Shown: positions 28,234-37,405, counted from the stretch's first letter. The stretch: DNA of 64,000 bases from JAODBQ01 sp047602055 (GCA_047602055.1 JASGIG010000001.1:124001-188000), one strand, 5' to 3'. The notes: generated by a model not told the origin, from the sequence alone. A program made the numbers and translations.

Positions 28234-29755
28234 TCACGCCGAGTCGCGCACGATCCGGCAGTTGTCGCTGACGAACTCCACCCGGCCGATCTCGGCGACG
28301 CTGCGGTCGACGAAGCCCTGCATGAAGCACAGGAAGCGGAACACGTCGGTGAAGTTCGTGGCGACGCCGACCGAGATGCGGATCGCGGCGACGAGCAGGT
28401 CGTGCTCGGCGAGCAGCAGCTGGCGCAGCTCCAGGAACGACACCGGCCGGTCGTGCCCGAAGAACGCGCGCATCTCCGCGGCGTGGAGGTGGTGGGCGAT
28501 CTCGCCGGCGCCCGGGTTGCAGAAGCAGCCGGTGCGCAGCGAGATGCCAACCCGGTTGGCCAGTTCCTCGACGCGCCGGTCGTCGATCGGCCGGCCGTCC
28601 GGGTCGGCCATCGTGAACGTCACCGTGCCGCCCCGGTCGACGGTGCCCGCCGGGCCGTGGAGGTGTACGAGCGGCCGGCCGTTGGCATGGCGCAACGACA
28701 TCAGCGCGTCGAGCAGCCACTCGGTCAGGCACATCACGCGGGTGTGGATCGCGTCGTGGCCGATGCGTTCGAGGTGGCGCAGCCCGGTGGTGATCGCCGG
28801 CAGGTCGAGGTAGTCGACCGTGCCGTCCTCGAAGCCGGCCTCGTCGTCGTGCAGGTAGTGGCCGTCGCCCTGCACCGAGGCGATCGTGATCGTCCCGCCG
28901 GCGAACCACGGCCGTCGCAGCGCGGCGAGCCGGTCGCGTCGCACGAGCAGGCAGCCGACGCCGGTCGGGAAGCCGAACATCTTGTAGAACGACATCGTCA
29001 CGAAGTCGGGCCCGAGCGCGCCGACGTCGAGACGGTTCGTCGGCACGAACGCGGCGGCGTCGACGAGCACGTCCCAGCCGGCGGCGTGCGCCTCGGCGAC
29101 GAGGCCGAGCGGGTGCTGCACGCCCGAGAAGTTCGACTGCGCCGGGAAGGCGAACAGGTTGCGGTGCGCGGGATCGGCGGCGGCGAGCGTCGTGGCGAGC
29201 GCGGCGCGGTCGACGCGCAGCTCCGGGGCGACGACCGGCACGTAGCCGATGCGCGCCCCCTTGGCGCGGGCGAACTCACGGATGCCGTTGACCGAGTTGT
29301 GGTTGTCGAACGTCAGGGCGAACGTCCCGCCCGGCTCGAAGCGGTACGACTCGCCGACGAGCTTCAGCGCCGCGCTGGCGTTCGCCGTGAACACGCACAG
29401 GTAGTCCTCCACCGGCGCCCGGAAGAAGTCGTGGACCTCGGCACGGGCGCCCTCGACGAGCGCCGTCGTGGCCAGCGAGGTCGGGTTGTTCGAGTGCGGG
29501 TTGCCGAGGACGGTGGTGCGCAGCAGCTCGGCGTGGGCGTCGATCTGGCTGGCGGCGTGCAGGCCGCCGCCGGTGTAGTCGAGGTACACCTGGTCGGTGT
29601 CGTCGAGGCGCCCGTACTCGGTGGCGCGGCAGCTCGGCGAACGAGCCGTCCGGGTCGAACGACGGGAAGCGGGCGGCGAATGCAGCCTGGGCGACGGCCA
29701 ACCCGCCGGGCTCGAAGACGGCGGTCGCTGCCGGGTGCGGATCGGCGAGCGACAT
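28234..29755 (-). CDS. Class V aminotransferase fold, molybdenum-cofactor-sulfurase-like, +1 frameshift
   Basis: A PLP-dependent NifS-like enzyme. The N-terminal part (MSLADPHPAATAVFEPGG) and YLDYTGGGLHAASQ are in different frames. Removing one G near 29628 joins them as FAELRATEYGRLDDTDQVYL, giving about 506 residues. The PLP lysine lies in SFYKMFGFPTGVGCLL, and a catalytic Cys candidate is in LRTGCFCNPGAG. Both match the N-terminal domain of Moco sulfurases, while the MOSC C-terminal domain is absent. Moco or related sulfur transfer is the best guess. Confidence 0.8.
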
Positions 29756-29865
29756 CGGCGGGAGCGTACCCCTGGCGGGGCGGCGGCTGCCGCTGCTCGG
29801 CCGCGCCTCGCCGTCAGCGGTCGCTTCGATGACAGCCGAGCTTCGCCGTCAGCCGCGCCTCGCCG

Positions 29866-30933
29866 TCAGCCGAGCTTGGCTTCGAGGTCGTCGAGGATCG
29901 CGTTCGCTCCGATCACGCCGATGCCAGTCATCCACGTGCTGTCGAGGATGTCGAACTGCCTGCCGTTCTGCACCGCGGGCAGCGCCGACCACAGCGCGGC
30001 GACGGCACCGCGGTCGGTGCTCGTCGCTCCACCGCTCTCGACCTCCGGGTTGGTGGCGAAGATCACGTCGGTGTCGAGCATGTCGACCTGCTCGGCGCTG
30101 ATCACGGCCATGCCATAGCTTGGGTCGTAGCCCTTGTCGCCGAGGTCGAAGCCGACGGCGGTGAGCACGGAACCGGAGAACGTCGCCGGGCCGTAGAGGC
30201 GGATCTGGCCGGGGATGAAGCGGACGATCACCGCCGACGTGCCCGGCGCGCCGATCTCGGCGCCGACATCCTTGGCGCGCGCGTCGAAGTCGGCGAGCAG
30301 GCCGGCGGCCTCGCCGGCGCGGTTCAGCGACTCGCCGGTGAGGCGGACCTGCTCGGTCCAGTTCGTGCCGGAGGACTCGCTGAACACCGTCGGGGCGATC
30401 GCGCTGAGCTGGTCGTAGATCGCCTCGTGGCGGACCTTGGCGCCGAGGATCAGGTCCGGCCGCATCGCCGCGATCTGCTCCAGGTTCGGCTCGGTGGTCT
30501 GCCCGACGAGCTGGACCTGCGCCGTGGCGTCGCCGAGGTACGCGGGCAGCCCGGCGCCGGCGACGCCCTCGGTCGCGGCGACCGGCGTGACGCCGAGGGC
30601 GATCGCCGCGTCGAGGAACGACGAGTCGAGGACGACGAGCCGCGTGATCGTGCCGGGGACCTCGGTCTCGCCCATCGCATGCGTGACGACGTGCGGACCG
30701 GGGACGGTCGTCGTCGTCGCCTCGACCGTGGTGCTCGGGGCAGCCGTCGTCGACGCGGCCGTGGTGGCCGTCGATGCCTCCGTGGTGGACGGCGCCGTCG
30801 TGGTGGCGGCGGTCGTCGCGGTGGTCACGGTCGTCGCCGAGGACTCCCCGTCGCCACCGCACGCGGCGAGGACGAGGGCGGCCGCGACCGCGACCGCGGC
30901 GAGGAGAGCGGAGCGTCGAGCGGTGGCGCGCAT
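29866..30933 (-). CDS. Iron-siderophore ABC transporter substrate-binding lipoprotein (FecB/FepB type)
   Basis: 355 residues. Signal peptide with lipobox LVLAACGG, then a Thr/Ala/Ser-rich linker of about 55 residues. A helical-backbone periplasmic-binding domain follows (ITRLVVLDSSFLDAAIALGV, EQIAAMRPDLILGA, AVIVRFIPGQIRLYG). It would capture ferric siderophores, haem or a corrinoid outside the membrane. No permease or ATPase genes lie beside it, so the partner transporter is elsewhere. The start ATG is just before the signal peptide. Confidence 0.88.
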   Translation of the reverse strand: MRATARRSALLAAVAVAAALVLAACGGDGESSATTVTTATTAATTTAPSTTEASTATTAASTTAAPSTTVEATTTTVPGPHVVTHAMGETEVPGTITRLVVLDSSFLDAAIALGVTPVAATEGVAGAGLPAYLGDATAQVQLVGQTTEPNLEQIAAMRPDLILGAKVRHEAIYDQLSAIAPTVFSESSGTNWTEQVRLTGESLNRAGEAAGLLADFDARAKDVGAEIGAPGTSAVIVRFIPGQIRLYGPATFSGSVLTAVGFDLGDKGYDPSYGMAVISAEQVDMLDTDVIFATNPEVESGGATSTDRGAVAALWSALPAVQNGRQFDILDSTWMTGIGVIGANAILDDLEAKLG

Positions 30934-31010
30934 AGGCGGGCGACGCTATCGGCGCGATGTCAAGCAAACCTCATAGCGCGAGGTCGCCTGGCCGGACGCC
31001 GATCACGTCG

Positions 31011-31059
31011 TTTGCGTCAGCGCACGAACCGACGTGCACGTTCGTGTCGTGACGCAAAC
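31011..31059 (+). repeat. Dispersed imperfect palindrome (family A), copy 1
   Basis: About 49 bp, with ends TTTGCGTCA and TGACGCAAA and an interior of GCGCACGAACCGACG and CGTTCGTGTCG. Further copies lie at 31094, 47206, 54472 and 56453. Confidence 0.8.
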
Positions 31060-31093
31060 ACCGGTGCATCGCCTCACAGCCCGCCTCACCCGG

Positions 31094-31143
31094 ATCTGTG
31101 TCGGCGCACGAACGGACGTGTGCGTTCGTGTCACGACACAAAC
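31094..31143 (+). repeat. Dispersed imperfect palindrome (family A), copy 2
   Basis: Shares the core GCGCACGAACGGACGTG and TTCGTGTC with copy 1, 35 bp away. It lies 25 bp beyond the stop codon of the minus-strand hydrolase at 31169. Confidence 0.8.
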
Positions 31144-31168
31144 CCGAGGCCCGACCGCCGAGCGTCGC

Positions 31169-32053
31169 TCAGCCGATCGCGTGGCGGGTGTGGCTGAGGA
31201 TCGCGTCGGTGAGCAGCGGCCACAGCGGCCGGGGCAGGTCGTGGCCCATGTCGTGGACGAGCAGCAGGTTGGCGCCGGGGATCAGCTCGGCGGTGCGCTC
31301 GCCGCCGATCGGCAGGATCAGCGTGTCGGCACGTCCGTGGATCACCAGCGTCGGCACCCGCAGGCCGCGCAGCGCGGCATCACGCGAGCCCGAGGCGCGG
31401 ATCGCCGCGGTCTGGCGGAGCGTGCCCTCCGGGAAGAACATGCGGTCGTACGCCGCGCCGGTGCGCGCCGCGGCCTCCTCGGGGTCGAAGTACCGCGTGC
31501 TGGACATCAGCCGCGAGCGCTCGACGGTGGCCGCGACCGCGCCGTCACGGTCGGTCGGGATCGCCGTCAGCAGCGCGGCGCGCACCTCCGGGACCGACTG
31601 GTAGAACGCCGGCTCGCCGGTCGTCGACATGATCGACGTCAGCGTGCGGACGCGGTCCGGGTGCTCGATCGCGATGGTCTGCACGATCATCCCGCCGAGC
31701 GACGCGCCGACGACGTCGGCCCGCTCGACCCCGCACGCATCGAGGACGGCCACGGCATCGGCGGCCATGTCGGACAGCAGGTACGGCACGACCGGCATCT
31801 CGCCGTCCCCGGCCCACGCGGCCATCACCGCGGGGAGGTCGACGGTGACGCCGCGCAGCTTGGTGGACAGCCCGGCGTCGCGGTTGTCGAAGCGGATCAC
31901 GAAGCGGCCGGCGTCGACGAACGCCTGACACCACTCGTCGGCCCAACCGATCAGCTGAGCGCCGAGCCCGTGGACCAGCAGCAGCGGCTGCCCGCTGGGG
32001 TCGCCGAGCGTCTCGTAGCAGATCTCGATGTCGCCGTTGCGCGCGATGGGCAT
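31169..32053 (-). CDS. Alpha/beta-hydrolase
   Basis: 294 residues. Oxyanion region LLLVHGLGAQ, nucleophile elbow GASLGG (Ser), acid in IHGRADTLI and the final His in HDMGHDLP make a complete catalytic triad. It resembles the haloperoxidase-like or 3-oxoadipate enol-lactonase-like group. It is followed downstream by two family A palindromes. No Shine-Dalgarno site is clear. The substrate is unknown. Confidence 0.88.
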   Translation of the reverse strand: MPIARNGDIEICYETLGDPSGQPLLLVHGLGAQLIGWADEWCQAFVDAGRFVIRFDNRDAGLSTKLRGVTVDLPAVMAAWAGDGEMPVVPYLLSDMAADAVAVLDACGVERADVVGASLGGMIVQTIAIEHPDRVRTLTSIMSTTGEPAFYQSVPEVRAALLTAIPTDRDGAVAATVERSRLMSSTRYFDPEEAAARTGAAYDRMFFPEGTLRQTAAIRASGSRDAALRGLRVPTLVIHGRADTLILPIGGERTAELIPGANLLLVHDMGHDLPRPLWPLLTDAILSHTRHAIG

Positions 32054-32081
32054 GGCCGGAATGTAGGTGACCCGGCCGGCG

Positions 32082-32828
32082 TCAGAGCCGCCCGAAGCGG
32101 GCCAGCAGATGCCAGACGTGCTTGAGCACCTGCGCGTCGTGAACGCCCGCGTTCGCCGCGGCGCCGACGTCGGTGGGCGTGATGACGACGCCGAGCGCAC
32201 CAGCCAGCTGGACCGCCTCGGGCGTTCGGAACGACTCGTCCAGGTCCGCGGTGCGGGCGACGTAACCAGGGTGGTACTCGACGTCGCAGGGGAGGTGTTG
32301 TGCAGCCGCCGCGACGGGCGTGCCGCGAAAGCACGGATCGAGCACCACCGCCTCGACATCTCGCTGCATGGAGACCCCACCGTGGACCTGCACCTCGACG
32401 TAGTCGTCGAGGGCGTCGAGCCCGGCGGCATCCGCTGCCGCGCACAGCTCGGGGAGCCGCCCGGGTCCGCCGAACAGGGCCGGCTCGAACACGCTGTCGG
32501 GGAAGCAGAACGTCGAACGCTCCACGACGTCCTCGCGGAGCCTGAGGTACGCCGACCCGAAGCGCGGCGAGCCGCCATGTGCGTCGCCTCGCCGGTTCCA
32601 CGAGCCGTACACCGGCCGCGATGCTCCGGGTGCGTCGTCGTAGCGCCGATCGAACAGGCGGCTCTCCCACCGCCAGCGGTCACCACCGGGAAACGCGGTG
32701 AGGCCACCGTTGCTCGTCCCGGTCTCGAACTGGCTGCGGTAGCAGCCGTCGACGACCAAGCGGTCGATGACCGTCGATCCCTGCGCGCCACGCTCGGGAT
32801 GGAAGTGCAGGGTCACCGACCCGACCAT
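32082..32828 (-). CDS. DUF3626 family protein
   Basis: 248 residues. Strong family motifs are seen along the protein: VTLHFHPERG near the start, GCYRSQFETGTSNGGLTA, GGDRWRWESRLF, RPVYGSWN and GSPRFGSAYLRL. Family members are cytosolic proteins of unknown function that share features with ADP-ribosyltransferase-like toxins in some reports; I do not assign an activity. The frame is open far upstream, but homology begins at the ATG at 32828. Confidence 0.85.
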   Translation of the reverse strand: MVGSVTLHFHPERGAQGSTVIDRLVVDGCYRSQFETGTSNGGLTAFPGGDRWRWESRLFDRRYDDAPGASRPVYGSWNRRGDAHGGSPRFGSAYLRLREDVVERSTFCFPDSVFEPALFGGPGRLPELCAAADAAGLDALDDYVEVQVHGGVSMQRDVEAVVLDPCFRGTPVAAAAQHLPCDVEYHPGYVARTADLDESFRTPEAVQLAGALGVVITPTDVGAAANAGVHDAQVLKHVWHLLARFGRL

Positions 32829-32888
32829 CGCCCGAACGTAACAAGCGGTGGGGACGCGGGATGCCGACCGGTCGGCGAGGATGCGGTC

Positions 32889-33827
32889 GTGCACGCGTTG
32901 AGCCGGCCGGACGTCGCCGAGGCGATCGCCGCCTCCGTGTCCACGCACCTCGGTCGGCCGTGGACGGCGGGTGCCCTCGTCGACCTCGGTGATCGCGCCT
33001 CGCACCCGTGCGCGATCCTGCGCGGCGAGGGACTTGACGTGTTCGCCAAGCTGTCGACCGCGGTGGACGGCGCGGAGCAGTTCGACGCCGAGCAGCGCGG
33101 GTTGTTGCATGTGCAACGACATGCCGGCGTGCTCGTGCCATCGCCGATCGGTGCCGGCATCGTCACCGCCGGCGACTGCGCCGTGCTCGTGCTGGAGGCG
33201 CTGCCGGAGATCGCCCCGGCGGAGCGCGGACCGGCCGAGTGGCGGGTGATCGGCCAAGCGCTGGCCCAGCTGCACGGCGTCACCGGCCCGTCGTTCGGCC
33301 TCGACGGGCCGGATGCGTTCGACGGCTTCCTCGGACCGTTGCGCCAGCCGAACGGTCCCGTTGCCGGCGGGTGGGCGTCGTTCCTCCACGAACGGCGGAT
33401 CGAACCGTTCCGAGCGGCGGCGCGGGCGAGCAGTCATCTCCCGCCCGCGCTCGATCGACGGCTCGACCACCTCGTCGCCCGGCTGGACTCGGTCGCCGGC
33501 CCGGAGCCGGTGCCGTCGCTGCTGCACGGCGACGCCCAGCAGCACAACTTCGTCAGCACGCCGGGCGGCGCGGCGCTGATCGACGTGTCGCCGTACTTCG
33601 GACATCCCGAGGTCGACCTGGCGATGCTCGGCATCTTCCGGCCCGTGCCCGACGACGTGCTCGACGGCTACCGTGACGTGCGCCCGATCGCCGCCGATGC
33701 GACCGCACGCATCGAGTTGTGGCGCCTGCCCGCCTACCTCGCCGTGATCGCCGCCGACGGCGCCAACCCCTTCGGCCGCTCCTTCGTCCCCCGCCTCGCC
33801 GCCGCCCTGACGCTCTCCGGCGCCTGA
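32889..33827 (+). CDS. Fructosamine-3-kinase-like / aminoglycoside phosphotransferase-fold kinase
   Basis: 312 residues from a GTG preceded by GGCGAGGAT. The catalytic loop LLHGDAQQHNF and the metal-binding segment ALIDVSPYFGHPEVDLAML are characteristic of fructosamine kinases. The N-terminal lobe has the ATP lysine in DVFAKL. Such enzymes phosphorylate fructosamines to start deglycation, or other small molecules. It is divergent from the DUF3626 gene with a 60-bp gap. Confidence 0.82.
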   Translation: MHALSRPDVAEAIAASVSTHLGRPWTAGALVDLGDRASHPCAILRGEGLDVFAKLSTAVDGAEQFDAEQRGLLHVQRHAGVLVPSPIGAGIVTAGDCAVLVLEALPEIAPAERGPAEWRVIGQALAQLHGVTGPSFGLDGPDAFDGFLGPLRQPNGPVAGGWASFLHERRIEPFRAAARASSHLPPALDRRLDHLVARLDSVAGPEPVPSLLHGDAQQHNFVSTPGGAALIDVSPYFGHPEVDLAMLGIFRPVPDDVLDGYRDVRPIAADATARIELWRLPAYLAVIAADGANPFGRSFVPRLAAALTLSGA

Positions 33828-33904
33828 CCGGATCCAGCTCGGTACTCACTCCAACCGGTAGGCAGACCTTCAGGCGACCTGAGGGCCAGTGACACCAGCG
33901 AATC

Positions 33905-33990
33905 GAGACGCGGCGAGCGCCAAAGCGCAGCGGAGGCGACGAGCACGGCAGGCGCACGGAGGGGCTTTGCCCCGACCGGAGCACGAACAA
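33905..33990 (-). repeat. Dispersed 3' hairpin element (family B), copy 1
   Basis: Tandem neighbour of the next copy. The hairpin GGGGC-TTT-GCCCC replaces the GCAGC/GCTGC arms of the next copy, while flanks (GGCGAGCGCC, AAGCGCAGCGGAGGCGACG, GAGCACGAAC) are kept. Confidence 0.8.
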
Positions 33991-34005
33991 AGCTCACCAG
34001 CGACC

Positions 34006-34092
34006 CGAGACGCGGCGAGCGCCAAAGCGCAGCGGAGGCGACGAGCACGGCAGGCGACGGGAGCAGCTCTGCTGCGACCCGAGCACGAACAA
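34006..34092 (-). repeat. Dispersed 3' hairpin element (family B), copy 2
   Basis: It begins 2 nt after the stop of the minus-strand LLM gene. Read from that gene it runs GTTCGTGCTC, a hairpin GCAGC-AGA-GCTGC, GCCTGCCGTGCTCGTCGCC, CTCCGCTGCGC and GGCGCTCGCCGCG. It is the best full-length example of the family. Confidence 0.85.
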
Positions 34093-34094
34093 GC

Positions 34095-35006
34095 TCAGTT
34101 GGCGAGCTCTTGGAGGAGGGCGCGGGTGCGACGGCGGGAGCCGGATGCGTCGTCGCCGACCGGGAAGATCGAGGCCCAGATGTCGGTGACGCCGGCGTCG
34201 ACGAGGCCCTGCAGCTGGCTGGCGACGGCCGCCTCGTCGCCGACGATCGCCGCCTGCGCGGGGCCGTCGACGCCACCGTGCGCAAGGATCCGCTGGTAGT
34301 TCGGCAGCGTGCCGTAGATCGCGAACTGCTTGGCGGCGACGGTGCGGGCCTCGTCGACGTCGTCGTGCACGGCGACGGGCAGGCCGGCGACGATGCGCGG
34401 CGCCGGTCGCCCGGCGGCCTCGGCGGCGGCGTTGATCAGCGGGGCGACGTGCGACTCGACGGCGCGGGCGTTGCCCATCCACAGGATCGTCCCGTCGGCG
34501 ACGGCGCCGGCGACGCGCAGCAACCGTGGCGCCAGCGCGGCGACGAGCAGTTGCACGGGTTGGGCGGGCGGCTTGGCGGGCACGCCGCGCAGCGTCAGCT
34601 CGTCACCCGACTGGTCGACCGCCTCGCCGTGCAGCAGCGCGGCGACGATCTCGACGTACTCCTCGGTGTGCCGACCGGGCGTCGCGTAGGACATCCCGAA
34701 CATGCCCTCGATCACCGGCGCGTGCGACGGCCCGATGCCGAGCGTGAAGCCGGGGCGACCCATCGTCATCGCCGCCGCCAGCGCCCGGTTGGCCTGCAGC
34801 ACGGGGTGGGCCGTGTAGATCTGCAGCACCGACGTGCCCAGCTCGATCGTCGACGTCTCCCGGCCGACGACCGCCATCGGCGCCACCGGATCGCCGGCCA
34901 CGGCGCTCGGGTACCAGAGGGCGCTGAACCCGTCGGCCTCGGCCTGCGTGGCCTGCTCGATCATCCGCTCGACGGTCGCCCCGCCCCCGTTCAACCCGAT
35001 GCGCAT
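34095..35006 (-). CDS. LLM-class (probably F420-dependent) oxidoreductase
   Basis: 303 residues, luciferase-like TIM barrel. MRIGLNGGG opens the barrel. EADGFSALWYPSAV, TSVLQIYTAHPVLQANRALA and FTLGIGPSHAPVIEGMFGMSY are typical of the TIGR03564-like F420-dependent group. It probably reduces or oxidises a small substrate with F420. The start at 35006 matches the family N-terminus, although the frame is open to 35075. Confidence 0.88.
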   Translation of the reverse strand: MRIGLNGGGATVERMIEQATQAEADGFSALWYPSAVAGDPVAPMAVVGRETSTIELGTSVLQIYTAHPVLQANRALAAAMTMGRPGFTLGIGPSHAPVIEGMFGMSYATPGRHTEEYVEIVAALLHGEAVDQSGDELTLRGVPAKPPAQPVQLLVAALAPRLLRVAGAVADGTILWMGNARAVESHVAPLINAAAEAAGRPAPRIVAGLPVAVHDDVDEARTVAAKQFAIYGTLPNYQRILAHGGVDGPAQAAIVGDEAAVASQLQGLVDAGVTDIWASIFPVGDDASGSRRRTRALLQELAN

Positions 35007-35040
35007 GCGCCGCAACGTACCCGCCCCGCCGCCGCCCACG

Positions 35041-35087
35041 CCGAGATGAGCGATGAGCCGGACCGTTCGCCTCACAACTCATCGCGG
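35041..35087. repeat. Short hairpin repeat (family D), copy 1
   Basis: Arms GATGAGCGATGAGC and GCCTCACAACTCATCGC around a GC-rich centre. A second copy follows 71 bp later. Confidence 0.7.
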
Positions 35088-35111
35088 CCGACAAGCCACC
35101 GGCGAACACGA

Positions 35112-35160
35112 CCCGAGATGAGCGATGAGCCGAACCGCTCGGCTCACGACTCATCGCGGG
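35112..35160. repeat. Short hairpin repeat (family D), copy 2
   Basis: Same arms (GATGAGCGATGAGCCG, CGGCTCACGACTCATCG), here with better pairing. It overlaps the 3' end of the MocR remnant. Confidence 0.7.
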
Positions 35161-35704
35161 CGACGACGGCGGAGGCGGGCGAGGACGGCGGTCAGCTCGG
35201 CGAGGCCGTCGTCGAGGGCCGGCTCGTCCGCAAGACCGAAGCCGAGCTCCAGCAGCCGACCGATCGCGCCGCGGCGGGCGTTGGCGAGCACCACCCCGGT
35301 CGGCGCCTGGTGCGACGGGGTCGTGTACACGGCGTCGACGCGCCCCGGCAGACGGTCGGCGACGAGGCCGTCGGCATCCACCGGGACCGGCGCCAGCCGT
35401 ACCCCGGCGGTGCCGCCTGCATAGGCCCAGCGCGCCGCGACGCCACGCGACCACCGGGAACAGGCGCGGGTCCGGCCGGCCCGTGCGCAGGTCGACGCGC
35501 CACGGCCCGTCGACCGCCGCTGTCGACGCGAGCACGCCCGGCACGCCAGCGGTCGTCTGGCCCTCGGCGACGAACGTGCCGTCGCCGACGCGACGGTCGG
35601 CGTAGCCCTCGGCGACGAGGCGGCCGTAGACCGTCGTGACCGTCGAGCGGGAGACGCCGACGTCGCCGGCCAGCTCGCGGCTGGTCGGCGCGGCGGGCAG
35701 CGCT
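35151..35704 (-). pseudogene. MocR-type (GntR-aminotransferase fusion) regulator, decayed
   Basis: The remnant opens inside the GntR winged helix (TSRELAGDVGVSRSTVTTVY, then GRLVAEGYADRRVGDGTFVA). It continues with linker and aminotransferase start DLRTGRPDPRLFPVVAWRR, shifts frame near 35420, and resumes at VRLAPVPVDADGLVADRLP, with DAVYTTPSHQAPTGVVL. About 100 residues in the middle, the first part of the DNA-binding domain and most of the C-terminus are missing. The family's PLP-lysine region cannot be found. Its broken 5' end meets the broken 5' end of the next gene head to head. Confidence 0.8.
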
Positions 35705-36264
35705 GGACCACCCACGCCGAGCTGGCCGAACGGCTGCACGTGCGCGTCGAGGACGACGACGGGTTGCCGGGCGTCGGCATCGCCGAGTCGTTCGCCATCC
35801 CGCAGCGCGCCCCGATCGTGCGCGGCCCCGAGGCGACGGTGATGTGGGACTGCATCAGCGTGGTCACCGACGACGCCGTCGAGCGGATCGGTCACGTCGA
35901 CGCGATCGCCATCTCCCACCCGCACTTCTACTCGGCGATGGTCGAGTGGAGCGACGCACTCGGCGGCGTCCCGATCCACGTCCATGCCGCCGACCGGGAA
36001 TGGATCGCCCGACCGTCCGAGCGCATCGAGCCGTGGGACGGCGAGCGCCTCGAGCTGACGCCCGGCATCACCCTCGTCCACCTCCCCGGCCACTTCCCCG
36101 GCAGCAGCGCACTGTGGTGGCACGGCGGCGATCTCCACCGGCGCCTCGACGGCGTCGACTTCGACGATCTCTACGGCTTCACCTGGGGGCTGAACGTCAT
36201 CGGCGACGCCCGCGCCGCAGTGGACGAGTCGCTCGACCGCTACCTCGAGGCCATCTCGGCCTGA
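35704..36264 (+). pseudogene. Metallo-beta-lactamase-fold hydrolase, truncated
   Basis: The frame reads WTTHAELAERL, then GIAESFAIPQRA, VMWDCISVVTDDAV, IAISHPHFYSAMVEWSDALG and LVHLPGHFPGSSALWW. This matches a cytosolic MBL-fold family in which SHPHxYS and GGHFPG hold metal ligands. The N-terminal Cys-rich start and the segment carrying the SGD metal ligand after ALWW are missing, with a jump straight to the C-terminal tail. The first ATG in frame is at 35740. It is probably non-functional. Confidence 0.75.
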
Positions 36265-36746
36265 GCGGCCTGCGCGGCGTGCGTGACGCCGATGGCGCCG
36301 CCCACGTCGTGGGCCTGCAGCACCGGCAGGACCTCACGCACGAACAGGTCGTCGTTGGCGTCGGCGACCTCGGGTGACATGCCGCCGTACGACAGGGTGA
36401 CGAGCACCGCGCCGGCGTCGGTGCGGCGCACGTCGTCGAGCAGCTTGGTGGCCACCTGGTCGGGTGTGCCCCACACCTGCAGGTCGGCGAGGAAGCCGTT
36501 GAACTTCTCCAGGCCGTGCTTGGCGATGTTGCGGGCCAGACCGGCGTCGTACTCGTAGCCCTCGATGTCGGCGAACGAGACGTCGGCGAAGCGGTAGTGC
36601 TCGACGGTCGAGCGGGCGTAGCGCTGCAGGTGCACGTCGCGCATCCGCTGCGCCTCGGCCGGGTCGTGGGACACGCCGACGAACACGCACAGCACCGGCT
36701 TGGACGGCTCGGCGCCGTTGATCTCCACGTGGCGGCGGCGGTACAT
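36240..36746 (-). pseudogene. LLM-class oxidoreductase, C-terminal half only
   Basis: 168 codons that match only the C-terminal half of a luciferase-like monooxygenase (NGAEPSKPVLCVFVGVSHD, WGTPDQVATKLLDDVRR, GGMSPEVADANDDLF). Family members are normally about 330-350 residues, so the flavin-binding N-terminal half is missing. It starts with ATG next to a perfect inverted repeat, so it may still be transcribed. Its stop overlaps the end of the convergent metallo-hydrolase remnant by 25 bp. Confidence 0.75.
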
Positions 36747-36766
36747 AATCTAATCGAACTTAGATT
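36747..36766. promoter_or_regulatory. Inverted repeat AATCTAA-N6-TTAGATT, candidate TetR operator
   Basis: A perfect 7-bp inverted repeat lies directly before the LLM remnant start codon and just past the 3' end of the TetR gene. It shares the AATCTA half with the element at 37385-37402. The spacing of half-sites suits a TetR-type dimer. Confidence 0.55.
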
Positions 36767-36772
36767 TGAAGA

Positions 36773-37381
36773 TCAACCCCTGGTGGCACCGAACAGCAGC
36801 ATCCCCACCGTGGCGTCGGCGATCGACTCAGGGCTGCGCCGACCGGCCAGCGGCAACCAGTCGGCGATCCAGTTCATCGCCCCGAGAGCGAGCATGCGCA
36901 TCACGAACAGGTCGGCGTCGCCGCCGATGTCGCCGTCGCGCTGAGCCGCCTCGAACAGCCGGTTCCAGTACGCGCCGTAGGTTCGCTGCTCGCGCTGGTG
37001 AGCCTTGGCAATCGCCGGCGGCACCTGCCCGACGATGCGCGCCTGGGCAGATGCGTATGCCCCCGTTGCCAGGATCGACATGGTGTGAGCACGGATCGCC
37101 GAGGCCAGCCGGTCGATCGCCGGCGCATCCTTGGGCAGCGCCTCGACAGCCTCACGGACACGGTCGTACGACGTCTGGATCCCCCGATGGAGGATCTCGG
37201 CGACGAGATCTTCCCGCGAGTCGAAGTGGTAGTAGAGGCTGCCGGTCTTCATCCCGGCGCGCTCGGCGATGTCCACCAGGCGCGCCGAGTAGCCCTGCTC
37301 GCCGAACACCTCCGCCGCCGCGTCGAGGATCCGCGCCCTGGTCCGTTCTGATTTCCTCACCGTCGACGTAGACGTCGCCAT
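36773..37381 (-). CDS. TetR-family transcriptional regulator
   Basis: 202 residues. The helix-turn-helix is clear (ARILDAAAEVFGEQGYSARL, then AGMKTGSLYYHFDSREDLVA), followed by a C-terminal ligand-binding domain of the TetR_C type. It is divergent from the SDR-Rieske pair with only 24 bp between start codons, and that gap is filled by an inverted repeat. It most likely represses the pair and itself, and perhaps the LLM gene behind it. The ATG at 37381 fits the family N-terminus. Confidence 0.9.
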   Translation of the reverse strand: MATSTSTVRKSERTRARILDAAAEVFGEQGYSARLVDIAERAGMKTGSLYYHFDSREDLVAEILHRGIQTSYDRVREAVEALPKDAPAIDRLASAIRAHTMSILATGAYASAQARIVGQVPPAIAKAHQREQRTYGAYWNRLFEAAQRDGDIGGDADLFVMRMLALGAMNWIADWLPLAGRRSPESIADATVGMLLFGATRG

Positions 37382-37384
37382 CGC

Positions 37385-37402
37385 TTCGAATCTATATTCG
37401 AA
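37385..37402. promoter_or_regulatory. Inverted repeat TTCGAA-N6-TTCGAA, candidate TetR operator
   Basis: It occupies most of the 24-bp gap between the divergent TetR and SDR start codons. Binding there would block both promoters. Extended symmetry (TTCGAAT/ATTCGAA) includes the two adjacent bases. Confidence 0.6.
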
Positions 37403-37405
37403 AAT

